A stretch of DNA of 6,677 bases from an uncultured Oscillospiraceae bacterium (GTDB taxonomy: Bacteria > Bacillota > Clostridia > Oscillospirales > Oscillospiraceae), in the NCBI GenBank assembly GCA_910588455.1, contig CAJUPG010000096.1, positions 1 to 6,677 on the forward strand, in the 5' to 3' direction. Shown piece after piece: positions 1-5,675 of the stretch. Positions within the stretch are counted from its first letter, which is position 1. Each line of letters opens with the position of its first letter. Position numbers and translations under genes: made by a program. Under the pieces are notes generated by a model. That model made no database searches and was not told where the DNA came from. It saw only the letters and a list, made by a program, of their open reading frames with translations.

Positions 1-2
1 AC

Positions 3-77
3 GTAGACCGGGCCGCGCTGCAAAAGACGCTGGAACGCCTTCAACACAAAATCGATCGCATTGCGGACACCATTTGA
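3..77 (+). CDS. 3' tail of an unidentified gene (partial)
   Basis: Only the last 24 codons and a TGA stop (75-77) are inside the window; the reading frame is open to the left edge. The visible peptide is amphipathic and helical, rich in Leu, Lys, Arg, Gln and Asp with Leu/Ile at heptad-like spacing (ending IDRIADTI), as expected for a short C-terminal coiled coil. Tails like this occur in MerR-type regulators, recombinases and transposases, so the family cannot be named. The frame is the same as that of the downstream catalase fragment but is separated from it by the stop, and nothing in it resembles catalase. It could be chance coding, but the helical pattern makes a real gene end somewhat more likely. 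Confidence 0.35.
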   Translation, partial: VDRAALQKTLERLQHKIDRIADTI

Positions 78-99
78 CTTGATTTTTCGCCATTTTCTG

Positions 100-119
100 C
101 ACGAAGTTGCACTTTCGTG
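100..119. repeat. Small inverted repeat at the catalase truncation junction
   Basis: Arms cacgaag (100-106) and tttcgtg (113-119) pair over seven positions, one of them G-T, around a 6-nt loop. The repeat lies in AT-richer DNA between the unidentified gene tail and the first codon with catalase similarity. It could be the terminal repeat of a lost insertion element, a weak hairpin after the upstream gene, or chance. Confidence 0.3.
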
Positions 120-359
120 ATTGCACCAGAGCAGAAAGCCCGCCTGACCTACGACAACATCCTGCGTCTGTCTGACGACCCGGATGTAAACAACGTGATC
201 CGATTCCTGCGGGAGCGGGAGATTGTCCATTTCCAGCGCTTCGGCGAATGCCTGGAGCTGTGCAAGGAGAAAATGGACAGCAAGAATGTCTATCTGACCA
301 ACCCCGCTTTTGACGCGCCATCCCAGATTCAGCCCCGAATGACCAACCGGGGCCGCTAA
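117..359 (+). pseudogene. Truncated manganese catalase (CotJC-like), C-terminal fragment
   Basis: Manganese catalases (CotJC/YdbD family) break down hydrogen peroxide at a dimanganese site in a four-helix bundle; full proteins are roughly 190-270 residues. This 80-residue frame matches only the C-terminal part: the EQKAR helix, the DDPDV turn and the block FLREREIVHFQRFGE. Glu5 and His38 are 33 residues apart, the same spacing as the second ligand pair of the Lactobacillus plantarum enzyme (Glu148, His181). The helices supplying the first ligands are absent. Similarity starts at the Ile codon at about 120; upstream there is a stop (75-77) and unrelated sequence in all three forward frames. 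The only start nearby is GTG at 117, and it has no Shine-Dalgarno sequence, so translation is unlikely. I read it as a remnant left by a deletion or insertion whose end lies near 117-120. A short expressed ORF is less likely. Confidence 0.8.
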
Positions 360-368
360 TGGAAGGAG

Positions 369-400
369 CCCGGATTCTCCATAGGAGAATCCGGGTTTTT
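369..400 (+). terminator. Rho-independent terminator after the catalase remnant
   Basis: A perfect 12-bp stem (369-380 with 384-395) closes a 3-nt loop (ata) and is followed directly by five T residues (396-400). It starts 9 nt after the TAA of the catalase fragment, so it is very probably the original terminator of that gene, kept intact although the gene has lost its front. It also insulates the downstream ATPase operon from readthrough. Confidence 0.9.
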
Positions 401-474
401 CCAGCTTGCCCAAAAAACGGCACACCCGCAGCTGAACTGGCACAGCTGGCCCGAAAATAGTACCGGCAGGGGAC

Positions 475-488
475 GGAAAATATTTTCC
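475..488. repeat. Perfect 14-bp palindrome, possible operator
   Basis: The sequence ggaaaatattttcc equals its own reverse complement and stands out as an AT-rich core in GC-rich intergenic DNA. Flanking G-rich (469-472) and C-rich (487-495) runs extend the symmetry imperfectly. It lies about 75 bp upstream of the ATPase start, a suitable place for a repressor or activator dimer. I do not recognise it as a known box such as Fur, PerR or CopY. It could also serve as an AT-rich upstream promoter element. Confidence 0.4.
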
Positions 489-523
489 CCTCCCCGAATT
501 CTCCAAAATCTGGACAGGCTGTC

Positions 524-532
524 TGCTAAACT
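524..532 (+). promoter_or_regulatory. Possible extended -10 promoter for the ATPase operon
   Basis: The element TG-C-TAAACT matches the extended -10 pattern TGnTAnnnT, with the hexamer at 527-532. No good -35 lies 16-18 bp upstream. A TGGACA at 511-516 resembles a -35 but is far too close to pair with it. A short palindrome, gacaggctgtc (513-523), abuts the element and could be an operator. Transcription would start near 539, giving a leader of about 25 nt. This is a tentative call: the gene must have a promoter in 401-563 because a terminator precedes it, and this is the best candidate I see. Confidence 0.3.
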
Positions 533-548
533 AGGAAGAAATCCCAGT

Positions 549-555
549 AAGGAGG
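549..555 (+). promoter_or_regulatory. Ribosome-binding site of the ATPase gene
   Basis: A full AAGGAGG lies 8 nt before the ATG at 564, which fixes that start codon. Confidence 0.9.
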
Positions 556-563
556 GCGAACCT

Positions 564-3215
564 ATGAGCAGATGGCATGACAGGCCGGTGGAGAAGCTGT
601 TTCAGGAGCTGGACAGCCGCCCCTCCGGGCTGACCGAACGGCAGGCCCAAAAGCGGCTGGAGGAGCACGGCCCCAATCAGCTTCAGCCTCCAGCCCGGGC
701 GGGTCTGCTGGGCCGGATCCTGGAGCAGATGAAAGACCCCATGATTCTGGTGCTGCTGGCGGCGGCGGGACTGTCCCTGGCGGCCAGCGGCGGGGAGGAC
801 TGGCTGGATGCCGCCATTATTTTAATCATTGTCATGGTCAACAACATCATTTCCATTACCCAGGAGGACCACGCCCAAAAGGCCCTGGAGGAGCTGCGCA
901 AGCTCTCTTCCCCCCTGGCCCGGGTGGTCCGGGACGGCCGGGAGACCCGGCTGGAGGCGGTCCGTCTGGTGCCGGGAGATGTAATTTTGCTGGAGGCGGG
1001 CGACCTGATCCCCGCCGACTGCCGCCTGCTGGCCTGCGCGGGTCTGCGGTGCGACGAGAGCGCCATGACCGGCGAGTCCGTCCCGGCGGAAAAGGAGCCG
1101 GCGGAGGCCCTGCTTCCCAACGCTCCAATGGGGGACTGGAAAAATATGGTCCTCTCCGGCACCCTGGTCACCACCGGCCGTGGCTGCGCCCTGGTGTGCG
1201 CCACGGGGATGGACACCCAGATGGGCCGCATCGCGGGCCTGCTGCTGGACGGAGAGACCCAGCCGACGCCCCTTCAGCTGAAAATGGCGGAAATCTCCAA
1301 AAGTCTGTCCTTTGTATGTCTGATGGTCTGTGCGGTTATGTTCGGAGTGGGGCTGCTTCAGGGTAAAAATATGCTGGATATGTTTCTGACCGCTGTCTCC
1401 CTGGCGGTGGCGGCCATCCCGGAGGGGCTGCCTGCCATCGTCACCATTGTGCTGGCCCTGGGAGTGCAGCGGATGGCGGGCCGGGGAGCGATTGTCAAAA
1501 AGCTCCCGGCGGTGGAAACCCTGGGCTGCGCCTCGGTGATCTGCTCCGACAAAACGGGCACCCTGACCCAGAATAAAATGACTGTCCGGGAGATCTGGCT
1601 TCCCGCTCAGGGCCGCCGGCGGGACGCGCTGACCTGCGGGGCTCTGTGCGCCGACGCGAAGCTGGAGTGGAAGGCAGGGGCGCCGACCGCCGTGGGGGAT
1701 CCCACGGAAGGGGCCCTGGTGGTGGCCGCCGCCCGGGAGGGCCTGCAAAACCTGGAGGGGGAGTTCCCCCGGGTGGGGGAGATTCCCTTCGACTCCGGCC
1801 GGAAGCTGATGTCCACCGTACATAGCAGGCCCCAGGGGGGCTGCTGGGTGATGGTAAAGGGGGCGCCGGACGTGCTGCTGGAGCGGTGCGTCCGGGGCCC
1901 TGCCGGGGAGCTGACCGGCCAGGACCGCCGGCGAATTTTGGCGGCCAATGAGGAGATGGCCCGGCGGGCCATGCGGGTGATTGCCGTGGCCCGGCGGGAG
2001 CTGGCCTTTTTGCCCAAAACCCTCCAGAGCGATACGGTGGAACGGGAGCTGACCTTTCTGGGCCTGTTCGGCCTGACGGACCCGCCCCGGCAGGAGGTCC
2101 GGGGGGCGGTGGAGCGGTGCCACCAGGCGGGAGTCCGGCCGGTGATGATCACCGGGGACCACCGGATTACCGCCGTGGCCATCGCCCGGGAGCTGGATAT
2201 CTGCCGGCCGGGGGATCTGGCGGTCACCGGCCAGGAGCTGGATTTTATGCCCCAGGAAATGCTGGAGGAGGACATTGAAAAATTCTCGGTTTTTGCCCGG
2301 GTGTCCCCGGAGCACAAAATGCGCATTGTCCGGGCCTGGCAGAAGCGGGGCCGGGTTGTTGCCATGACCGGGGACGGCGTCAACGACGCGCCGGCGCTGA
2401 AGGCGGCGGACATCGGCTGCGCCATGGGCAAAGGGGGCACCGACGTGGCCAAAGGGGCGGCGGAGATGATCCTTACCGACGACAACTTCTCCACCATCGT
2501 GGAGGCGATCGAGGAGGGCCGGGGGATTTACTCCAATATCCGAAAGGCTATCCACTATCTGCTCTCCTGCAACATCGGGGAGATTTTTACGATTTTTCTG
2601 GCCACTCTGCTGGATTTCGGCCAGATGCCCCTGATTCCAGTGCAGCTTTTATGGCTCAATCTGGTGACGGATTCCCTGCCCGCCCTGGCGCTGGGGGTGG
2701 AGCCGGTAGAGAAGGGGGTTATGGACCGGCCTCCCCGCCAGTCCTCGGAGGGGCTTTTTGACCAAAAGTTTTCCCTTCGGCTGCTGTGGCAGGGACTGAT
2801 GGTGGGGGGCCTGACCCTGCTGGCCTACTGCCTGGGCTATTTCCGGCTGGCCCCCCAGGGGATGGAGGGGCCTGTGGCCAATACCATGGCCTTCGCCACC
2901 CTGACCCTGTGCCAGCTGTTCCATGCCTTTAACGTCCGAAGCGAGGACTGCTCTCTGTTCCGGCTGGGGGTGTTCTCCAATCCGGCCATGAACCAGGCGT
3001 TCCTGGTGGGGCTGGCAATGCAGCTGGCGGTGCTGTGCATCCCCATTCTGCAGCGGGTGTTTTCCGTGGTCCCCCTGGACCTGGCCCAGTGGCTTACGGT
3101 GGCTCTGCTGGCGGCGGCCCCGATTCCCATCTGCGAGGCGGAAAAATGCTTCTCCGGCCGGGGGGAAAAATCGGCCCGGAAGGCTGGACTTTTGGACGGG
3201 CTTAGTATAAAATAG
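564..3215 (+). CDS. Calcium-translocating P-type ATPase (type IIA)
   Basis: This membrane pump couples ATP hydrolysis to export of Ca2+ (some relatives also move Mn2+) from the cytosol. At 883 residues it is full length. Visible in order: cation-ATPase N domain (about 1-75); TM1-TM2 (60-97); actuator loop with TGES at 169-172; TM3 (from 248) and TM4 with PEGLP at 286-290, where E287 is the expected ion ligand; phosphorylation motif DKTGTLT at 329-335 (D329 is phosphorylated); nucleotide domain with DPTEGAL at 379 and KGAPD at 432; TDPPR at 505, TGD at 530; hinge TGDGVND at 602-608; then TM5-TM10. TM5 has N670 and E673 (NIGE) and TM6 has N699 and D703 (NLVTD), as in SERCA. The position matching SERCA E908 in TM8 is Q784. 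There is no long C-terminal calmodulin-type extension. It is the first gene of an operon with the pyrophosphatase 22 bp downstream. Ca2+ specificity is inferred from family motifs; Mn2+ transport is possible. Confidence 0.95.
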   Translation: MSRWHDRPVEKLFQELDSRPSGLTERQAQKRLEEHGPNQLQPPARAGLLGRILEQMKDPMILVLLAAAGLSLAASGGEDWLDAAIILIIVMVNNIISITQEDHAQKALEELRKLSSPLARVVRDGRETRLEAVRLVPGDVILLEAGDLIPADCRLLACAGLRCDESAMTGESVPAEKEPAEALLPNAPMGDWKNMVLSGTLVTTGRGCALVCATGMDTQMGRIAGLLLDGETQPTPLQLKMAEISKSLSFVCLMVCAVMFGVGLLQGKNMLDMFLTAVSLAVAAIPEGLPAIVTIVLALGVQRMAGRGAIVKKLPAVETLGCASVICSDKTGTLTQNKMTVREIWLPAQGRRRDALTCGALCADAKLEWKAGAPTAVGDPTEGALVVAAAREGLQNLEGEFPRVGEIPFDSGRKLMSTVHSRPQGGCWVMVKGAPDVLLERCVRGPAGELTGQDRRRILAANEEMARRAMRVIAVARRELAFLPKTLQSDTVERELTFLGLFGLTDPPRQEVRGAVERCHQAGVRPVMITGDHRITAVAIARELDICRPGDLAVTGQELDFMPQEMLEEDIEKFSVFARVSPEHKMRIVRAWQKRGRVVAMTGDGVNDAPALKAADIGCAMGKGGTDVAKGAAEMILTDDNFSTIVEAIEEGRGIYSNIRKAIHYLLSCNIGEIFTIFLATLLDFGQMPLIPVQLLWLNLVTDSLPALALGVEPVEKGVMDRPPRQSSEGLFDQKFSLRLLWQGLMVGGLTLLAYCLGYFRLAPQGMEGPVANTMAFATLTLCQLFHAFNVRSEDCSLFRLGVFSNPAMNQAFLVGLAMQLAVLCIPILQRVFSVVPLDLAQWLTVALLAAAPIPICEAEKCFSGRGEKSARKAGLLDGLSIK
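3206..3211 (+). promoter_or_regulatory. Possible internal -10 element before the pyrophosphatase gene
   Basis: TATAAA sits in an AT-rich patch at the very end of the ATPase gene, unusual for its GC-rich surroundings, and 32 nt before the preferred pyrophosphatase start. No clear -35 lies 16-18 bp upstream. It could give extra transcription of the second gene, or could be only the codons of the C-terminal Ser-Ile-Lys. Confidence 0.15.
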
Positions 3216-3222
3216 AGCCAGA

Positions 3223-3229
3223 AAGGAGG
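3223..3229 (+). promoter_or_regulatory. Ribosome-binding site deciding the pyrophosphatase start
   Basis: AAGGAGG here is 8 nt before the ATG at 3238 but only 2 nt before the in-frame ATG at 3232. The spacing therefore favours 3238 as the start; the upstream ATG would add only Met-Pro. Confidence 0.85.
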
Positions 3230-3237
3230 GGATGCCG

Positions 3238-4917
3238 ATGAGCAACACCCATAGGCCCGTGAAGGCCATCAAAGTGATCGGACACCGAAACCCGGACACG
3301 GACTCCATCTGTTCAGCCATCGCCTACAGCCGGCTGAAGAACCTTCTGGACCCGGAGCGGCCCTGCAAGCCCTGCCGGGCGGGGCTTCTGAACCGGGAGA
3401 CGGAGTTTGTGCTGCAATATTTCAACGCCCCCCTGCCCCAGCTCTACACCGACGTGCGCCCCCAGATCCGGGACGTGGACATCCGCAAGATGCCCGCTGT
3501 GGATGGAGAAATGAGTCTGCGCCGGGCCTGGATGACCATGCGGGACCACGAGATTGACACCCTCTGCATCGCCGACGAGCAGGGCCGGCTGAACGGGCTG
3601 ATTACCGTGAAGGACGTGGCCACCGCCAATATGGACACCCTGAGCCCCAGGGCTCTGGCCGACGCCCACACCAGCTACCAGAACATCATTGACATTCTGG
3701 ACGCCACCGTGCTGGCGGGACACATAGAGGGCAAGTATGTGGAGGGCCGCATTGTGATCGGCGCGGGGAGCGCGGAGCAGATGGAGCGGGCCATCAACAA
3801 GGGCGACGTGGTCATTGTGGGCAACCGCAGCGAGAGCCAGCTCACCGCCATTGAGATGGGGGCCGGGTGCATCGTGGTTTCCTCCAACACCAAGGTCTCC
3901 AAGATTATCTGTATGCTGGCGGAGGAGCAGGACTGCGTGATTATCAGCACCCCCAAGGGCTCTTACGGTGCGGGGCAGATGATCAGCCAGGCGGCTCCCA
4001 TCCGGCACTATATGCGCCGGGACAAGCTGACCACCGTCACCCCTGACAGCCTGGTGGAGATGACCACCAAGGCGATGGCAGAGGTGCGCTTCCGGTACTT
4101 TCCCGTGGTGGACCACGACGGCAAGTATCTGGGGGTGGTCTCCCGCCGTAATATGATGAACGTCCACAAAAAGCAGATGATTCTGGTGGACCACAACGAA
4201 AAGACCCAGGCGGTGGAAGGGCTGGAGGACGCGGAGGTCCTGGAGATCATTGACCACCACCGGATTGGCTCCTTCGAGACGGAGGGCCCGGTCTATTTCC
4301 GCAATGTCCCCGTGGGCTGTACCTGCACCATTGTATATCAGATGTACCAGGAGAACGGGGTGGAGCCCGACCGGTCCACGGCGGGGCTGATGCTCTCGGC
4401 CATCTTGTCGGACACCCTGATGTTCCGCAGTCCCACCTGTACCCCCGTGGACGAGCGGGCGGCCAGAGAGCTGGCGGTGCTGGCCCAGGTGAACCTGGAG
4501 GAGTACGCCGACGCCATGTTTGAGGCCGGAGGGGATATCACCGGCCGGACGGCGGCGGAGATTTTTAACGGCGACTACAAGATTTTCGACAGCGGCGAAA
4601 TCCGCTTCGGGGTGGGACAGGCCAGCTACATGACGGAGAAGAACCGGAAGGCCAGCCAGGCCCTGGTGGGGCCCTATCTGCCCAGTGCGCTGGAGAAGCA
4701 GGGACTCGACTTCGTGTTCTATATGTTTACCGACGTGCGCAGCTCCACCACCGAGCTGATGATGGCGGGCGAAGGGGCCGGGGAGCTGGTGGCGCAGGCC
4801 TTCGGCGCGCAGCTTCAGAACGACGTCGCGGTGCTGCCCGGGGTGGTGAGCCGCAAAAAGCAGATGGTGCCGGCGCTGCTGGGAGCCATCAAGCTCCTGC
4901 CGGAGAAAAAAAACTGA
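3238..4917 (+). CDS. ppaC: Mn-dependent inorganic pyrophosphatase, family II, with CBS-DRTGG-CBS insert
   Basis: This cytosolic DHH-superfamily enzyme hydrolyses pyrophosphate to two phosphates, pulling biosynthetic reactions forward. From the start at 3238 it has 559 residues, against about 310 for simple family II enzymes. The extra length is a regulatory insert: CBS (about 75-135), DRTGG (about 154-253) and a second CBS (254-312). Catalytic motifs are complete: GHRNPDTDS (H16, D20, D22), VDHNE (D318), DHH (D339, H340, H341), SDT (D392), K448 and the DHHA2 signature SRKKQ (538-542), matching the Mn ligands and pyrophosphate-binding residues of the Bacillus subtilis enzyme. In this subfamily CBS domains bind AMP/ADP (inhibitory) or ATP (activating), and the DRTGG form binds diadenosine polyphosphates; ligand binding here is inferred. 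The gene is co-transcribed with the Ca2+ ATPase (22 bp gap, no terminator). Its last codons overlap the terminator of the convergent rubrerythrin gene. Confidence 0.95.
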   Translation: MSNTHRPVKAIKVIGHRNPDTDSICSAIAYSRLKNLLDPERPCKPCRAGLLNRETEFVLQYFNAPLPQLYTDVRPQIRDVDIRKMPAVDGEMSLRRAWMTMRDHEIDTLCIADEQGRLNGLITVKDVATANMDTLSPRALADAHTSYQNIIDILDATVLAGHIEGKYVEGRIVIGAGSAEQMERAINKGDVVIVGNRSESQLTAIEMGAGCIVVSSNTKVSKIICMLAEEQDCVIISTPKGSYGAGQMISQAAPIRHYMRRDKLTTVTPDSLVEMTTKAMAEVRFRYFPVVDHDGKYLGVVSRRNMMNVHKKQMILVDHNEKTQAVEGLEDAEVLEIIDHHRIGSFETEGPVYFRNVPVGCTCTIVYQMYQENGVEPDRSTAGLMLSAILSDTLMFRSPTCTPVDERAARELAVLAQVNLEEYADAMFEAGGDITGRTAAEIFNGDYKIFDSGEIRFGVGQASYMTEKNRKASQALVGPYLPSALEKQGLDFVFYMFTDVRSSTTELMMAGEGAGELVAQAFGAQLQNDVAVLPGVVSRKKQMVPALLGAIKLLPEKKN

Positions 4918-4960
4918 AAAGCTGCGGGCCGTCCCCTGGGGGCGGCCCGCAGCTTTTCAG
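4914..4960. terminator. Shared bidirectional terminator of the convergent genes
   Basis: A perfect 18-bp stem (4914-4931 with 4943-4960) can extend by one T-G and three C-G pairs (4932-4935 with 4939-4942), leaving a 3-nt loop. On the minus strand it is followed by eight U residues, from the A-tract 4906-4913, making a strong terminator for the rubrerythrin gene. In the plus direction the core stem (4921-4931 with 4943-4953) is followed by only four T residues (4954-4957), so termination of the ATPase-pyrophosphatase operon is probably weaker. Both TGA stop codons lie within the arms. Confidence 0.9.
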
Positions 4961-5502
4961 GCGTAATATTCTATGTACTCAAAGGCTCCGATGGCCTGAC
5001 AGGTGTCGCACACATCGGGCCGCTCGTCGAATACCGCGCCGCAGAACTGGCAGCGGTAGCCGTGCTTTTTCTGCTGAGAAGAGGAGGATTCCTGCTCCTC
5101 CTTGGGGGTCTGGCCCCGCTGGGCCAGGAGGGTGAGAAAACGGTTTTCGTGGCTGCGCTCAATGGCCGCCACCTTTTCAAACATGACGGCAATGTCCTCC
5201 AGTCCCTCTTCCCGGGCCTGGCGGGCAAATTCGGGGTACATATCGTGCCACTCGCTGTACTCTCCCTGGGCGGCCTGCATGAGACACTTCTGGGTGTCGT
5301 CCGGCCGGCCGTAGAGCTGCTCAAACCAAAACTTGGCGTGCATCATTTCATTGCGGGCCATCTGCTCAAAGGCTTCGGCGATTTCGTCGTCTCCGTTGTC
5401 CCGGGCGGCCTGGGCAAAGTAGGTATACTTGTTTCTGGCCATAGATTCCCCCGCCAGGGCCTTTTGAAGATTTTCCGCGGTTTTGGTGTGTTCCAATGCC
5501 AT
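4957..5502 (-). CDS. rbr: Rubrerythrin (diiron peroxidase with C-terminal rubredoxin domain)
   Basis: Rubrerythrin reduces hydrogen peroxide to water in the cytosol of anaerobes, taking electrons from a rubredoxin or NAD(P)H-linked donor. From the ATG at 5502 it has 181 residues. The four-helix ferritin-like domain (1-130) carries the diiron ligands E19, E52, H55, E81, E84, E115 and H118. A polar Ser/Gln/Lys linker (135-148) joins a rubredoxin-like domain with C151, C154, C165 and C168, spaced CX2C-X10-CX2C. The start at 5502 is chosen because an AGGAGGG lies 8 nt upstream and the protein then begins like other rubrerythrins (MALEHTKTAENL). An in-frame ATG at 5523 would add seven basic residues, but the ribosome-binding site lies inside that extension. 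The gene is transcribed alone from a good promoter, converging on the pyrophosphatase. The recombinase on the same strand upstream appears unrelated. Confidence 0.95.
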   Translation of the reverse strand: MALEHTKTAENLQKALAGESMARNKYTYFAQAARDNGDDEIAEAFEQMARNEMMHAKFWFEQLYGRPDDTQKCLMQAAQGEYSEWHDMYPEFARQAREEGLEDIAVMFEKVAAIERSHENRFLTLLAQRGQTPKEEQESSSSQQKKHGYRCQFCGAVFDERPDVCDTCQAIGAFEYIEYYA

Positions 5503-5510
5503 AGATTTTT

Positions 5511-5517
5511 CCCTCCT
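5511..5517 (-). promoter_or_regulatory. Ribosome-binding site of rubrerythrin
   Basis: Read on the minus strand this is AGGAGGG, 8 nt before the ATG at 5502. It rules out the in-frame ATG at 5523, which lies upstream of it. Confidence 0.9.
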
Positions 5518-5553
5518 GCGCAAAGATAAAAGTAAGACGCGGGTCTTTTTGTC

Positions 5554-5582
5554 AGAATAGCACAGACGGCCCGGAAAGTCAA
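5554..5582 (-). promoter_or_regulatory. Sigma-A-type promoter of rubrerythrin
   Basis: On the minus strand, TTGACT (5577-5582) and TATTCT (5554-5559) are separated by exactly 17 bp. Each hexamer is one mismatch from consensus. The start point would be near 5547, giving a leader of about 45 nt that contains the ribosome-binding site. A small hairpin (aagac/gtctt, 5534-5538 with 5543-5547) falls at the expected start point and could be an operator. I see no PerR-type box. Confidence 0.8.
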
Positions 5583-5597
5583 ATCCTTCCCGGGCCG
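5567..5597. repeat. GC-rich inverted repeat spanning the rubrerythrin -35
   Basis: Arms cggcccgg (5567-5574) and ccgggccg (5590-5597) pair perfectly over 8 bp. The inner gaa and ttc can add pairs if one C is bulged. The -35 hexamer (5577-5582) lies in the loop. It has no T-tract on either side, so it is a poor terminator for the recombinase gene. It may be an operator for a regulator of rubrerythrin or an old hairpin at the mobile-element boundary. Confidence 0.45.
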
Positions 5598-5635
5598 CTT
5601 TCGAGGGGCTGGCAGGGGCCTGATTGAAGGGTCCG

Positions 5636-5675
5636 TTTGTTGTTCAAAAGGATGCTTTTAGATTCTACCAACAAA
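5636..5675. repeat. Nested dyad around the recombinase stop codon
   Basis: Outer arms tttgttg (5636-5642) and caacaaa (5669-5675) are exact complements. An inner pair, aaaag (5646-5650) and ctttt (5655-5659), lies between them slightly off centre. The dyad surrounds the recombinase TAA (5658-5660). Large serine recombinases often lie beside their attachment site, which has imperfect dyad symmetry, so an att remnant is possible. A weak terminator or chance in AT-rich DNA are alternatives. Confidence 0.25.

Larger units (their letters stand above)
401..563 (+). other. Intergenic region upstream of the ATPase operon
   Basis: This gene-free stretch lies between the catalase-remnant terminator and the ATPase start. 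It contains the 14-bp palindrome, the 11-bp palindrome at 513-523, the possible extended -10 and the ribosome-binding site. I see no small ORF with a ribosome-binding site, no tRNA-like structure and no recognisable riboswitch. Confidence 0.7.

Noticed and set aside
511..539. TGGACA as a -35 for the ATPase operon
   Set aside because: No -10-like hexamer lies 16-18 bp downstream, and the better TAAACT is only 10 bp away.
822..2555. 577-codon open frame on the minus strand inside the ATPase gene
   Set aside because: It lies antisense to a fully conserved P-type ATPase, its composition (Pro, Gly, His, Arg rich) is what GC-rich codon bias produces on the opposite strand, and it has no recognisable domain.
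3313..4260. 315-codon minus-strand frame inside the pyrophosphatase gene
   Set aside because: It is antisense to conserved CBS/DRTGG coding sequence and rich in His, Val and Gly from reverse-complemented codons, with no motif.
5503..5523. Upstream ATG adding seven residues to rubrerythrin
   Set aside because: The AGGAGGG lies within this extension and is correctly spaced for the ATG at 5502; the added Arg-rich residues are not typical of the family.
5062..5529. 155-codon plus-strand frame over rubrerythrin
   Set aside because: It is antisense to the complete rubrerythrin gene, which has a promoter, ribosome-binding site and all metal ligands; the plus frame has no family signature.
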